Assembly (NCBI GenBank): GCA_963969365.1
Contig: OZ017755.1
Span: 1,426,001 to 1,490,000 of the forward strand
From: Asterochloris sp. CNOR1
Lineage: Eukaryota > Chlorophyta > Trebouxiophyceae > Trebouxiales > Trebouxiaceae
Reading direction: 5' to 3'
Length of the DNA stretch: 64,000 bases
The translations under genes and the position numbers were made by a program. Positions 1-12,000 of the stretch are shown one piece after another. Numbering within the stretch: position 1 is the first letter of the stretch; each line of letters starts with the position of its first letter. The notes under the pieces are model-generated. The model did no database searches and had not been told where the DNA came from. It worked only from the letters and a program-made list of their open reading frames with translations.

Positions 1-897
1 TGCATTCAGGACAGGACTTCTGTGCTTCAAGGAAACACAAGCGACAGCCAAATGCCATGGCACCTTTTGTCTGCTGGTGACAGCTCCACCGCCTGCTGGT
101 GCTGGGGTCTGCTGCCAGGTTCTGCAAGCCAACATATCTTTGCAAGGTACTGTGCATTGAGTGCTGCATTGCGAAAACAGTTGCCGAGGCACTGGTGCGA
201 AAGGGTTGCTAGCTGCAGAGTAGGCGCAATTCTGATGGGACGCTGCCACCGCTGAACTAGCGGTGGAGATAGGTCAAGCTGGACCGGTACAGCATTGTCG
301 CGTTGTTGCAGCCCCTCTGTTGCCGAAGCAATCTTGGAAAAGCTGTCATTAGTTGACAGCATCTGCGCTGCAGGCTGCCCAGCCCTTGGTACCCAGCTTG
401 AGGTTTGGCATTCTAGTGCACAGCCTCAGGAGCAGGCAGTGGTGCAAGCTCCTGTGGGCTGACCTGTAATCATGAACAACAACAAAACAGACGAGGTGGG
501 CTGCCCCCCTCAGACTGGCATCCAGCTGACATGCCTGCCGTTGGGTTCAGCGTATGCACTGGCTATCTGGTCCTTCAGGCTGCACTGCTGGCCGGCGGAA
601 AGGGCGTTTTTGCCAAGACATCGTATATCACACACTCCGGCTCCAAAGAGTGAGGCTGGGAATGCTTGATGCCCAACCAGCGAATGCGCTACTCTGACAT
701 GAGGACTTTAAAAGCAGGCTGCTGCCTTGCGCGCAGTCCTTTGCATGTCCCAGAGGCACATGTAAGGGCAGGCCAGCTCAACTGTGTCTCGCATCTGGCA
801 GCGTCAGCAGCGGTTGCCTGCAGCAACCCTTAGGGAGCCTTCAGGATAATGCGTGATTGAGTTGCTTCCAAGCAGGTGCAGCAAAGGTTGCTCTGTT
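1..897. other. No supported gene; probable intron or upstream part of the first gene
   Basis: I see no convincing exon here on either strand. The open stretches are short and have no recognisable protein signature. Because the first supported exon at 962 lacks a start codon, this stretch is most likely intron or 5' sequence of that gene, which would begin left of the window. Confidence 0.4.
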
Positions 898-983
898 CCT
901 GTAGGAAGCCAGAGGATTGCTCAAAGAAAAGCTCTCTACTTGAACAGTCATGTGCCTGCAGGAAGCCGGAGGAATACTCAAGG
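898..983 (+). repeat. Tandem duplication of an exon start (29 bp, period 57)
   Basis: Positions 898-926 and 955-983 match at about 24 of 29 bases. The downstream copy is the acceptor and first codons of the 962 exon; the upstream copy also has an AG followed by GAAGCC, so it could act as a cryptic acceptor. Confidence 0.7.
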
Positions 984-3804
984 CGGCCCCCGGAGAGGGA
1001 CAGCTACAAGGGCAAACAGATGTACACACGCCCTGCAAAGCAGGGGCGCACGCCGGACACTTACTTTGACAAAAAGCACCTTTGGGTCTCAGAGGTGCGC
1101 CAGCGCTGCCCTTGCGATAGCACCCCAAGGTGCTGGCTAGCAATGTGCCTGGCATGTGGTTCAAGACGAAGCATCTGTACGTCTCAGAGGAGCGCCAGCT
1201 GTGCCCTTGCAGTTTACAAATTTCTGTCAGCATTGCGAATGGGCAGGCAGTGGTCTGCTGCTCAATTTTGTCCTCATCAGTGTGCCTCAGACTGCTGAGG
1301 CCATCAGCCATGATTGTGGCTCCACCGTGGAGGCAGTGTGATCTCTGCTCAGTCATGCACTCCACTTTGTGCTTCTAGCTGCTAGCCAACACTGCGTCTT
1401 GGCCGCTGACATCACATTGAATTCAGCCACTGAGAGCATCTTTGGTTTCGCCACTTATACTAAGCTCTGCATATCTTTGAACGAGCACAGTGGGAGCCAG
1501 GGTGAACTGCATGGCCATCTGGCCCTACTGCCTGACAGATGACCTGGAAGTGCTGTCAACGCTGCGGTCTCATATCTGGCTGCTGCTTGCAGGGGGCGCT
1601 GTACAGAGATAGGTTGAAGTACCAAGACACACAGCCAGTCAAAAAGAAGGGCTTCCTGACTAGCGACTTCAGCAAGAGGGACGAGTTCTCCATGACCTTC
1701 AGAACCGAGCAGTACAGGACACTGCTGCAGCAGGTTAGTGTGCCATGTTCCCTGTGCTTCAGTGCAGCTCTGTGTATATCTGTGCTGCCGCGGCAGAGCA
1801 GGGTTGATGAGGTGTGAGGTTAGGTGCCCTCTCAGGACACAGCAACTGATAGCACTTGATATGCATGAGAAGTCTGCATAGAAGACCTGCAGGAGTCGCT
1901 GACCGCATACCTGTGTGGCGTTCTCACCCTGCTGCAGCTGTAAGAGTTGGACTGCTTTCAGATGATGGCAACTCTTGCTGCAACCTGAGCAGGCTGCCGC
2001 CCCATGATTGCCATGTCTAGATCTGATTCCTGCTTGGAAAATGACCATCCTGCAGAGGCTGCAGCTGTATCAACACCTTCTCTCTGCACTTGCATCTGCA
2101 AGTACGGGCAGGGGTGCAGCTGCTGAACCGCCTTGGTCACACTGCAGCTTGACTATCAAAATACCATCCACACAACGTGCTGCTGCAGGAGGACAAGTTT
2201 GCAAAGAGGTCGCTGGAGCTGCTGGGGAAGGCCAACAAGGATGGCACCATCAGCACTCAGGTCACAGCCACTCTGAGGCCAGCCCCCGACAGGAACGCAG
2301 GCGTGCAGCTGTATGATCTGGTGAGAGCAGACACACTGACTTGCACAGCTGTGTGCTGGGTGTCAGCTGCCACCATGCTGCCTGAGGCCGGCACCTGACA
2401 GCAATGCTGGCGTGCAGCTATGCAAGCTGTGAGAGGTGCTGTGCAGCCTCAACAGCATCGCTACCGCAGCTGGCTAGTTGCATGCCCATCATCTGTAGTC
2501 AAGCGGGAGCTGGGTCCATCAGCTTGACAGTAGCAGCCATGCAGCTGTCGGCACATGCACACAGCTCGAGCAATCATGTGTTGCCACTCCTGAGCGGCAT
2601 GCTGTCAGCCTTGCAGTCCAGCAGCTGTTCTTTCCATGCCAGCGTCAAGCCGTTGCCGGAGATCAGATGGCTGTCACAGCAGCCTGAGAGCCAGCCAAAG
2701 GGTGAGGCAAAGCCAAGCAGCAGCAGCTTGTTGTCAGGCTGCATGCTGGGTCACCTGCAGGTTCATGCAAACAAGCACCGTGCAGTGCAGCATGTACCCT
2801 GCACGTGCACAAGACGCCCAGCACAGGCTCCACACACAATCAGGCTTCTAGTGCTGCATGCGCAGTGCCCAGACTGCCGTTGTGAGGCATTCAAGGCACA
2901 GGCTTGAGATGAGCCCCCAGTTGATTGCATTGCAGGCACCAAGGCTGTTTGCCTGCCGCTGCAGGTGCGTAAGAAGCCAGCTTCAGGGGGCAGGGCGGGG
3001 CCTGCATGCAGCTCACCTGCAGGGTCATACAATCAAGCACAGCAACCCAACCCTGCATTTTGACGAGAAGCCTGGCGTAGGATGCAAGAGAGGAGCTTGC
3101 ATCCGGGCGACCTATAGTGGTCGCATTATGGAGCACCCTTCACTGCAGCAACTCATCCCTGCAGGTGTACGAGAGGGCGGGCGCGGGCCCCAAGGATAAG
3201 GACAGGTTCAGGTTGGCTCGGGACACGCAGAACCCTGTGGCATTTGACAAGCGCAGGAATCTGGGCACCTATCGAACCACCACCAATATGGCCTACCAAG
3301 CGCCGCAAGATGTGAGTGCATTGCACTCCCTGTGCCTGATGTGGAGCAAGGCAACGAATTAGGCCAGGCCGCACAGGCACAGGGCAGCCTGTTGCGGCCT
3401 GCGCAGTCGGGTGCGCCCCTGTTGGTGTGCACAAGCCTACAGGTGCCGATGGATGTGTGGGTGCATAGCCGCGTCGTGCCCTCCTCTGCCACAGTGATGT
3501 CCAATCTTGTGCAGCCTGTATTGCTCTGAACTATTCACATTGTTTTCCTGAGCATGACACTGCCCTGACCGCTCTCATGCTCACGTGCGGGATGCCCGTT
3601 GCATCTGCTTTGCAATCCCTGCTGGGCCCTGATTGGGTCGTGAACATGAGCTCCTGCCCCTGTACTGGCGAAAGTGAGACAAAGTCATTCACGTGCCTGC
3701 AGTTCACCAAGCCAGAGTACGCCCACCGGCCCCTCATCAGAGATGCCTTCTTCAGGAAGACAAACTGGGCAGACATCTCGGGCAACGTTGCAGTGCCACC
3801 CTGA
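962..3804 (+). CDS. Ciliary CFAP96/DUF4586-like protein, 5' partial
   Basis: Five exons fit one frame: 962 to about 1095, 1593-1733, 2189-2320, 3165-3311 and 3703-3804, the last ending in TGA. Introns end in TGCAG. The protein is basic and rich in Lys, Arg, Tyr and Asp. The first exon carries YKGKQMYTRPAKQG, which resembles the YTNPGKKG region of vertebrate C4orf47/CFAP96. The second carries KKKGFLTSDFSKRDEFSMTF followed by RTEQYR; the last carries FRKTNWADISGN. There is no signal peptide or membrane segment. If the family is right, the protein would sit on axonemal or centriolar microtubules. The assignment rests on remembered motif similarity, so coding status is firmer than family. The N-terminus lies outside the window. 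Three of its splice borders have degraded duplicate copies in the neighbouring introns. Confidence 0.5.
1068..1210 (+). repeat. Duplication of an exon end and donor region (48 bp)
   Basis: Positions 1068-1115 and 1163-1210 align without gaps at about 37 of 48 bases, best in the last 30. The first copy spans the end of the 962 exon and the start of its intron. The second copy lies in the intron and still reads KTKHLYVSEE against DKKHLWVSEV. Confidence 0.75.
2275..2439 (+). repeat. Duplication of an exon end and donor region (56 bp)
   Basis: Positions 2275-2330 and 2384-2439 align with one short gap. The first copy holds the end of the 2189-2320 exon and its GTGAGA donor. The second lies 109 bp downstream in the intron and has lost the frame. 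Confidence 0.75.
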
Positions 3805-5398
3805 GCCTGCAGCTGTAGCCTTTCGCATGTAGATCCCCTCACTAGGCAAAACCACAGCTGTCAATCCTTCCTGGCTCTTTGAAGGCTGCCAGACCCACTG
3901 TTGAATGACTCATGTTGCTTCACATCTATCAAAATATCCAAACAGTTACAGATTCAAGCTGTCATCGTTACTTGGACTTGTTATACCGGGGGGTGTCTGA
4001 TTTGCACCAGATGTTCAGCACCTGGTGACTGGCATGGTCTACGTGGCCTCTTCTGAACTCGTCTACATACATTACTTTGCCATGCGGTGAGTGCGTTGTG
4101 ATCAAGATAGTCCTCCATCCTGAAGTCGGTGTCTTCTTGTTTGGGATGCACAGAATTGGCTGGCTGCAGCTGCACTCGACCCCTGCAGCCTTGATACATT
4201 AACGCACATGGAAGACTGATCTGGTGCTCGAGGGGTTGCACACATATGCTGAGGGGCAATAGCGTCCAAGGCAATAATGGAGGCTACACCTGCATATGCC
4301 TGCAATGTGTGCCACGTCAAGGCCCTCACCTGCTGCAGGTGGCAGCAGTGGGTGAATGTGAGGGAACCTGCAGAGCTGTTGCTTTTAAGCCATCTATCTG
4401 CACAACCTGGAAGTTGGCGCTTGTTGCATGGCATTCCTTGCATCTGTGCCGCTTGCAGCTGCTGCAAATGGCTGACCCGGTGGCTGCAGCGAGAATTCTT
4501 GATACTCTTGGGCTTGCTGGGCTACTGCCAGTGTCTTGCAGCAGCTGCGGTGCTCATCTGTGCTTCAGACCTGCGCTGTGAGAAACTATGTGGCACTGCT
4601 CAGCTCCTGGCCAGGCTGCCGCTTCTGTTCTGCATTCTTGCTTTGGCCCCAGCCTTTGCTATAGTCTAGCAGTTGGGGCAAGCTGCTGCTGGATGCAGGC
4701 AGCCTCCTGGCAGTGGAGAGCTGCATGTGTCCTGGACAGGCCGATGACAACAGACTGATTTGCTGGTATCCAGCATCCACAAGCATTGTGTGTACTGGAA
4801 GCCACCCCCAAGATACAACATGATGTCAAGCTTGGTCTTGTTGTCAACGAAAGAAGTGGCTGCGTTTCAGTCTCATGGCCACAGCTTGTGGTGCTGGACC
4901 GACTGCTGGTGTGGGCATCCCAGGTGCATGGGGGGCCGCTTCTCTCAGGAGCTGCAGACCCCTTGTATCAACTGGTGCTGGCTGACTTGCAGCCTTGGTC
5001 CAAGAAGCAGTTTCTGTTGCCGTTATCTCAGCCAAGCTGAGGGCACGTACCTGTCAATCAAGGCAACCCCTCTCAATGGCCTGAGAGCTAGATGTACAAC
5101 AGCAGGCTGCTCTACTCAGCTCCAGGCATTGCAACTTTGGCATCTGCAGCATCTAAAAGTGCCAGTTGACGCGTGAAAAGCAGAGCCTGCCCAAAATGGA
5201 GTTGGCCATCCTCGATGTTTCTTGAGCCATGCAGTCTTTCTGACGGACTTCATGCAATTTACCCACCGTCGACGGTTGTTGGACGTCCAACAAAAGCATT
5301 TCCATTTTCCTGTTGCCGAGCGCCCTCCTCATGCTTGGGAGGCTGCTTCCTGAGATCCCAGGTCAGACAGAGCCGGCAAGGAGCCTGCCCCACACAGC
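3805..5398 (+). other. Unassigned stretch with weak exon candidates
   Basis: No gene can be assembled with confidence. Candidates on the plus strand are: 4034-4086, a short ATG exon reading MVYVASSELVYIHYFAMR that runs into a GTGAGT donor; an open stretch around 4450-4500 after a TTGCAG; and 4786-5040, an 84-codon open frame containing VKLGLVVNERSGCVSVSW. I recognise none of them. Part of the stretch just before 5399 must be the promoter and 5' UTR of the next gene. Confidence 0.3.
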
Positions 5399-8300
5399 AT
5401 GAAGCTGCCCCTGGCCCCCCTGGTTGGGCTGGTGGCCCTACTGGTGGCCTGCTGCTCAGCCCAGCTGTCCAGTGATTACCTGGGCATGTACAATGACTAC
5501 GATCTGTATGGCCAGGGCTATGGCGCAGAGGGCTATGGCCAAGACTACGAGGATCAGCCCTCAGACCAGAAGAACAGCTGGAATCCCTATTCGGCGTACT
5601 ATGGTGACGAGTATGGAGATTACTTCTTCAAGGATCCAGCAGAGGTGGCGCAGGACTGCACTGTGGGCGTAGATGGGAAGGTCACCTTTGCAGGTGGGGG
5701 CCGGGCTTTGAGGGAGCCTGGCCAGGCAACTCACTGACCTTTGGTTATACCTGGCAGGCCTGCATGGGCGTGCATGGGGTGGGCTGAGGTCAAACAGCGC
5801 TTCGATGGAAGATCTGCCCGTGAAGGGGAATGAAGGCTGTGCATCGCTGTGCAGGATGCTGGAGCCAGCCGCAGGCTGCTTCAGTGCCTGCAACAGCAGT
5901 TGTACCTTGTGGCTTGACTTGGTGCTGTTCTGCAGTTGTGAGGGCGTTCAGTTGGCTGGGACATCGTGTTTTTTGGGAGCCTCTGGCTGCTGATGCTTGG
6001 CGTGACTGGGGCAGCAGTGTGCCCTCAGGCACAGGGATGTGTTTCTTTGAGATGCAGCTCAGTTTTGGCGGAGCCGGGCTGAATGCATCTGCACCGCAGT
6101 CCCTGGCTCCATGCTCTATTGGCACACCTGCCCATCCCCAAGGCCCATTCAATCTCTAGCTGCAGGGCAGCACCTGCCAGGGACTAGCAGGGCAGGGCAC
6201 GCCATCATCCATGGGAGTTGCACCAAGCCAGGACAAGTCACGCAATGTTCCCACTGCCTGAATTAGTCCTTGTGGGAGGACGCTGTGCAGGACTGCCCTG
6301 CAGCTCCATTGACAGCAGCGTGTCTGGCCCTGCTTGCAGGCACTGCAGCCTGCGATGTAAAGCTGACTGGCGCAGATAAGACTGTGCCCAACCTTAAAGG
6401 GGGCCTCGATGGCGTTTACACGGTCACAGCTTGCGAGAGCGGGCGCCCGCTCTACACACGGCAAAAGAGTCCCAAGAACGGTGCGCATGTGCTGCAGCTC
6501 TGCTGCTTGGCCGCTGAGGTGGCCTCAGTCTGCATGCATTAGCCTGCAAGGGGCCTTCTGTCAAGCTGGCCAGCTAGCAGGCTGCCGCTGCCAGTGCCTG
6601 TGCCTGTGCCAATGCAATGCCTTTCACACCTCAGCTTAAAAGCTGCATTTGAAACAGCCCGCAGTGTGCCGGTGCATGCGCATGCTTGAGCAGCAAGGCG
6701 GCTGTGAGCATGCTACAAGGGGCTTCTGGCACATGGCCCCTGCTGTTCTGCATTCATGCACCGGCATCTGCTAACTTTGTCAAACGGCATCCGCTGACAT
6801 TTGCTACACTGCTTTGCAGAGGACAGAGTGCTCTGGTACTCCACCATGTTCAGGGACTGGGATGTCACCAACGGCACAGCACCCAAGAATGTGAGCAGGA
6901 TGACAGAATGTTTTGCTTCCTATGGAGACTGCCTCCTGCACAGCACTGGCAAGGCTGTGCTGAGCTGCTGCTGCATTCGGGCAAGGGGCGCTCAAGTGCA
7001 AGCTGACCCTGCACAGCGCTGTGTCATGCTTGCTGTGGGCGCTCTCAGCTGCTGCCGCTGGTGAGGTACGTCCACCTGCAATCACAGCTGCTGCTTAGTG
7101 CAAGCCTGCAGCTGCTGCTGCTGCTGTTGCTCGGTGAGAGGCGTTGGAAGTCCTGCAGCTCCCAGCTCCTGATGCTGTTGCGCAGGGCAGGGGCCAGACG
7201 TCTACCTGGGGCTGCTCAGATGATCTGCACCTCACACACACTGCTGCGCATCATCTGCGCTTACCCAAGCGGCTTTGCTTTGCACAGCGAGTCCTGCTGC
7301 GGCCCAGCAAGGGCTGGGTGTTCCATGCAAGATGTGGGTGCTCTGCTGTCCTGCAGCCTTTGAATGGCGGCATCACCCAAGCTGGTCGCTGTGCAGGATG
7401 ACGTGCTGATGTACGGAGGGCGGGGAGGCGAGGAGACCCGGCCGCAGTTTGTACTCACAGACTGGCATGTGGCCTCCGAATTCATGAAGGACTTTAATGG
7501 CTTTGTGAGCACCTTTGACTGCTTGTGTCTGTCTGCAATGCTGCATTGCTGCTGGGGTGCGGTATGCAGAGTACCTGTTTGCTGGGTCTGTATCATGCTG
7601 CTTCAGCGCACACACCGCTGCTAGGTCAAAACTACTGACATGGTTTTTCCAACAGGATGCCACCGTGACTGTGACACTGCAGGCCCACTGAGGCCTGCAG
7701 CACCACTTCAGCAATTCGGAGCCTGGCAGGTGGCCAGCAAAGCAGTTGACCAGCTTGGGTTTGTAAGCTGAGTCAGTGCTGCCCTGCAGGAGGAATACAG
7801 CAAGGTAGACCTTCAGGTTGAGTGCGCCGATGGCTCCAAATCTGAGAAACCTGGTGAGCTGCGCATGTGCCCAGTCTTCACTTTATATGCATCCTGCTTC
7901 CAGTGCATGCTGATCAGTAAGCTCTGAGCATTTCGTGGCTCTGTCACAAGGCAGAGCCCCCAGCATGGATCTGCCACCCGCCAGTGTTTCCTGCAATTCC
8001 ACCCACAGCGCACAGCTTGCATGGACCAGCTCTGTTGAGTCAGCTGCTGAATTGCAGAGTCAAAAACCACAGTTTTTGGGCGGTCGCCTCTGCTCACTGA
8101 TGATGAGCTCGATGCCCAATATAGCAGTGTGTACCAGAGAGCGAAAAGCAGACCATCCCCTGTCTCAACAAGCACATTCGTGAGTATGATGCTGTGCATG
8201 CTGAGCAGAAAGACCTGCACAGCAGATAGACCTGTGCTCGCCGACTGCCAAACGTGCCTTGAAACTGCTTGCACGGCTCTCATCCAAGTCACTGTGCTCA

Positions 8301-8432
8301 GTGGTGGCATCTCTGACCAGGCCTCCTCTTGTGCAGGTTGTCGCCGGTCTCTTTGGTGTCATGGGCTTGGGCATTGTCTTTGGGGTGCCGTACTTGCTAG
8401 CACGGGCACGCCTTGGCAAGAAAAGTGTCTGA
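5399..8432 (+). CDS. Secreted, C-terminally membrane-anchored protein of unknown function
   Basis: Exons that keep phase: 5399-5693, 6340-6480, 6820-6890, 7397-7504, then shorter ones near 7653-7684, 7789-7850 and 8078-8180, and a last exon from about 8337 to the TGA at 8430-8432. Residues 1 to about 21 (MKLPLAPLVGLVALLVACCS) are a clear signal peptide. The next 75 residues are rich in Tyr, Asp and Gly (repeated YG/GYG/DY), a composition seen in extracellular matrix proteins. The middle part has motifs such as LDGVYTVTACESGRPLYTRQ, VLWYSTMFRDWDVTNGT and DVLMYGGRGGEETRPQFVL, which look like a compact folded ectodomain with paired Cys. The last exon supplies one membrane helix (VVAGLFGVMGLGIVFGVPYL) and a short basic tail (ARARLGKKSV). 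It is therefore a type I surface or endomembrane protein. I do not recognise the domain. Confidence 0.7.
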
Positions 8433-8581
8433 TAAATTTAGTCATCTGATGCCTGCAGCTTTGTAGCCTCTTCCCTGTTTGTCACCTCCCAACACACGTC
8501 TGTTTGTAATACCAAGCTGCAGTGCTGAACGGGTCAACACCCGCCGCCGTTGACCCCTGTGCTGTGCACCCAAAGCTGTGC

Positions 8582-8997
8582 ATGTCCACACCTCGCAGAT
8601 CCCTGGTGTCCCCATTGAAGATCGGGTTGCCTCTGCTGTGTTTGACTGTTGGGGGCTCGATCGCTCTCTCTTACTTTGTCCAGGGCAAATACGAAATTCA
8701 GGCAAGCTGTGCATGTGCTGTAATGTGACAGGTAACACGCAAACCATATCTAGGCTGCATCTGCTATCTGCAGGACGCCAGAAAGACAGTGAAGGACATC
8801 AGCAGCACCACTGGCACAAGCCCGATAAAGGACATTGATCTGGAGGTTGAGCTGCAGGTGCACTGTCCTGCTTGGCTTCAGCTTATGTTTTCAAGTAGCC
8901 TTGAAGCCTCTGTTTCTGACTGCAGAGGCTTCACTCCTCTGTGGACCTAAATTCATACGAGAACAAGCCAGTACCCCGTCCCCCCGAGGACAGCTGA
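8582..8997 (+). CDS. COX16: COX16, cytochrome c oxidase assembly factor
   Basis: Three exons, 8582-8701, 8774-8857 and 8926-8997 (TGA), give 91 residues. This is within the usual size of this small family. The protein has a short basic N-terminus, one helix with the family pattern (LKIGLPLLCLTVGGSIALSY), then GKYEIQDA and a hydrophilic tail ending in YENKPVPRPPEDS, close to plant COX16. COX16 works in the mitochondrial inner membrane and helps deliver the copper-loaded COX2 module during complex IV assembly. The first ATG in this open frame is at 8522; I chose 8582 because the preceding residues are unlike the family. The first intron appears to begin with GC (CAG/GCAAGC) rather than GT. The gene lies only 73 bp upstream of importin-4, in the same direction. 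Confidence 0.85.
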
Positions 8998-9069
8998 GCA
9001 AGCCTTGCTCACGCTGGCTGCAAGTACTTCCTGAGGAGGCAGAAGCAGCTATTGGCACAGTAACTCAGC

Positions 9070-12000
9070 ATGGCGACCATGCATGACATCCTGTCAGGCT
9101 GTATCAGCCAGGATAACAATACCCGCCAGCAGGCTGAGCAAGCGCTGGCAGCTGCTGGCAAGAAAAAGCAGCTCATCCCAGCAGTGCTGGAGTGCCTGGC
9201 TCGCTCCAATGATGATGCGGTGAGACCTGTGGAGTCGTGTACGGCATCGGCTTGCACCCTGCTGCTGCGTCAAAGGCGTGCTGCCCCATGGACTTGAAAG
9301 GCGTGCTGCCCCATACACAATCGTGCTGAGAAGTCACTGCCTTCTCAGTGTGGCACTGTGGGCCTGCTTGGTGCAGCCTGCCAGACCATTGCAACTTGCA
9401 CAGCATCCTGTGCTCAGGTTGCTCGGGAGGTGCTCACCCCTCAAGAAGAGGGTGTTGTTGACCTGCACTGCCTCCTGTACACGGTGGTGTGCACCAGCTG
9501 AAAGCCTCTCCCTCACTGCGTCCAGGGGTGCCAGGGGTCGCCCTGAGAGGGGCTGGGCGCAGCAGTGTTGCAGCTGCACAGGCAAACTGCTGGCATCAGA
9601 CTGGCTGTGTGTTCAGCATCTGATCAGCAGAGGCAACACACCTGCATGCGCCCTGATGGGCTGTGCAACAAGCTGCATTTTTGGGATATGAGCGACCATT
9701 GGTGCCTCTGCCCTGCAGGTCCAGCAGCTGGCGGGCGTCATCATTCGCAAGCGTGTTAGTGCCCACTGGAAGCATCTGGATAACACTTTGGTGCAGCAAT
9801 TGAAGCAGACCCTGCAAGCCGTGGCGGTGGAGGCCCCTCAGCCCAGCGTTAGGTGTGTGACACCCTAGATCTGGAGAAGGGCTGCATATTTGTACGGCCA
9901 GGGGCTGCCTGGCACTGACCCTGGTCACACCGTCGCAATCTTGTGGTTTAGGGCATCTTCATGTCAGCTCTGCCCCAAAGCTTACCAGAAGCGGACTGAT
10001 GCAACCCCACAAGGTGGGCATGAAGGCCAGCCATGCCTGCATTCGGCTGATCTATCAGCCTGTGCCGCTGCTGCTGACTTGTACCTGTGCTCCTCACAGT
10101 ACATCACATCTTTGTCAGGTCGGCTCATTTCTTGGCTGCAGGCGGTCAGCTGCTGATGCTATTATTGCAGTGGCCAAGCTCACGCTGCCAACCAACCAGT
10201 GGCCCGACCTGCTGCCCTGGTTGCTGCGTCTTACCGACAGCCAGACGCCCGCACACCGCCAGACTGCTCTGAGGATCATTGCAGGCCTGGCTGAGGTTCT
10301 CGGTGCGTGTCGATCTTTGACCTGCTGCAGACATGCCAGCATACAGCATCGGACATCCTGCAGGCGTCGTTCCTCCACCTGCAGGGCAGCTTGATTTGGA
10401 ACACTCCACTGACCTGCAATCTGGCTGCATGCACCTGCATTCTGTGCAGCAGCAGCCCAGCATTGGACACCGGCACAGCATGTGCTGCATGTTGCAGCAA
10501 GCATTTCTGTCAGGGCAGAAGACAGTGGCCCCACTTTGCTGCAGCAACCAAGCACATGCTTGTGTTGCCGACCATGCAGTGCACTGCTCAGCAGGTGCCG
10601 TCGAGAAGGATAACTCACTGCGCCTTCCCTGTTCCAACTGCAGCTGAGGACTCGCGTGTGTGGCAGAGCGTCTACCGCACCGTGCAGCAGGTGCTGCTGA
10701 AGGGCCTGGCTGACGATGCCCAGGAAGTGCGGCTGGCAGCTGTTTCAGCCATGACTCTGCTGGTGCCGTACACTAGGGATTCCTCTGAGACCAACCTGTT
10801 CAAGCAGTTGGTGCCTGCAGCCCTCAAGGTACTTCATAACTAGCCCACAGCAAATTGGACTCGCACTGGCCATAGCTGTGCTCATGGTGCTCGTTGTGCT
10901 GCATGCTCAGCATGCGTCCTGAGCATCTGTCCTGAGCATCTTGAACGCATACACTGTTGGTCAGTGGCAGCCCTGCACTGGGGCCAGCAAGAGTTCAAGG
11001 TGGCAGCAACTGCAGTCTGTGTGCATGTCCTGCGTTGTTAGCGGCAGGGCCTGCATTCCTGCTCATAGCAACCTGCCCAGCCTTAGCATGCAGCGAAGGG
11101 TGCAGGGCACCTGGTGCGCCACTTGCACACCTCTCAAGTCACCAGCGCGCCTTGCAGGTGGGGCAACAGCGCAAGGGGCAGCCAGGGGGGCTGCTTTGTG
11201 ACCCTGGGAGCTCAACTAGTGATGTTCTGGAAACTGTGGACGCCTTCATGTCCCAGTCTGTGTACATGTACTGCAGGTGGGGCAGCATGCAGTGGAGAGT
11301 GAGGACGAGGAGGTTGCTCTGGTTGTGTTCGACCTGTTCATCGACATTCTGGAGGGCTCGGCGCAGCTGCTGGGTCCTCACCTGGCAGCGCTGGTGCAGT
11401 GGTGCATGTCGGTGGCCTCCAATACTCAGGTCGCCCTGGACACGCGAGGCGTGGCTGCCCAGGTTAGCCTGGAACAGACCTGCTTGAGGGCAGCTGCCCT
11501 TAAGTGCACATGATGACAAAGCTGTCCAGGCTGTTGTAAAGTGTGGCCGGGGAACCTGGCTGCTGCCCTGGAGGCTCTGGCGTCAGCTGCGCCAGTTCAC
11601 GGCATCACCCAAGCGCAGGGATGCAAGCAGGCACTTTTCTGCATTGTAACTTTGGGAGGGCTTGCTCTTGGCAGCGCCTGCACGTCCGCTGTGCCTGCCT
11701 GCAGGTCCTGGCCTGGGCTGTGGAGAAGAAGCCCAAGCAGGTGACCAAGCAAAACCTGGTGCGCCCCCTTCTACACATGCTTCTCAAGATGACTACGGAG
11801 CCAGACGAGGGGGAGAAGGAAGATGATGAGGACGACGAGGATGCCCCGGCCCGTAAACTGGCTTCCCAGGTTGGAATTGAGACAGTGCATAGCAATCCAG
11901 CAATGCTGATCTGCGGGGTGGCTTTTTGCAGAACACTATGCCTTGTATCACAGATGGGGGCATTAGACAGAAGTTGGCAACCTCGCTTGGCTGACCTGCA

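Noticed and set aside
3990-5330. A complete gene from 4034 to about 5330
   Set aside because: The candidate exons cannot be joined with consistent phase and none has a recognisable signature, so it is left as unassigned.
11148-11300. Another exon-start duplication in importin-4 (GCAGGTGGGGCA)
   Set aside because: Only about 14 bases match and they are mostly the common acceptor context, so it is not counted.
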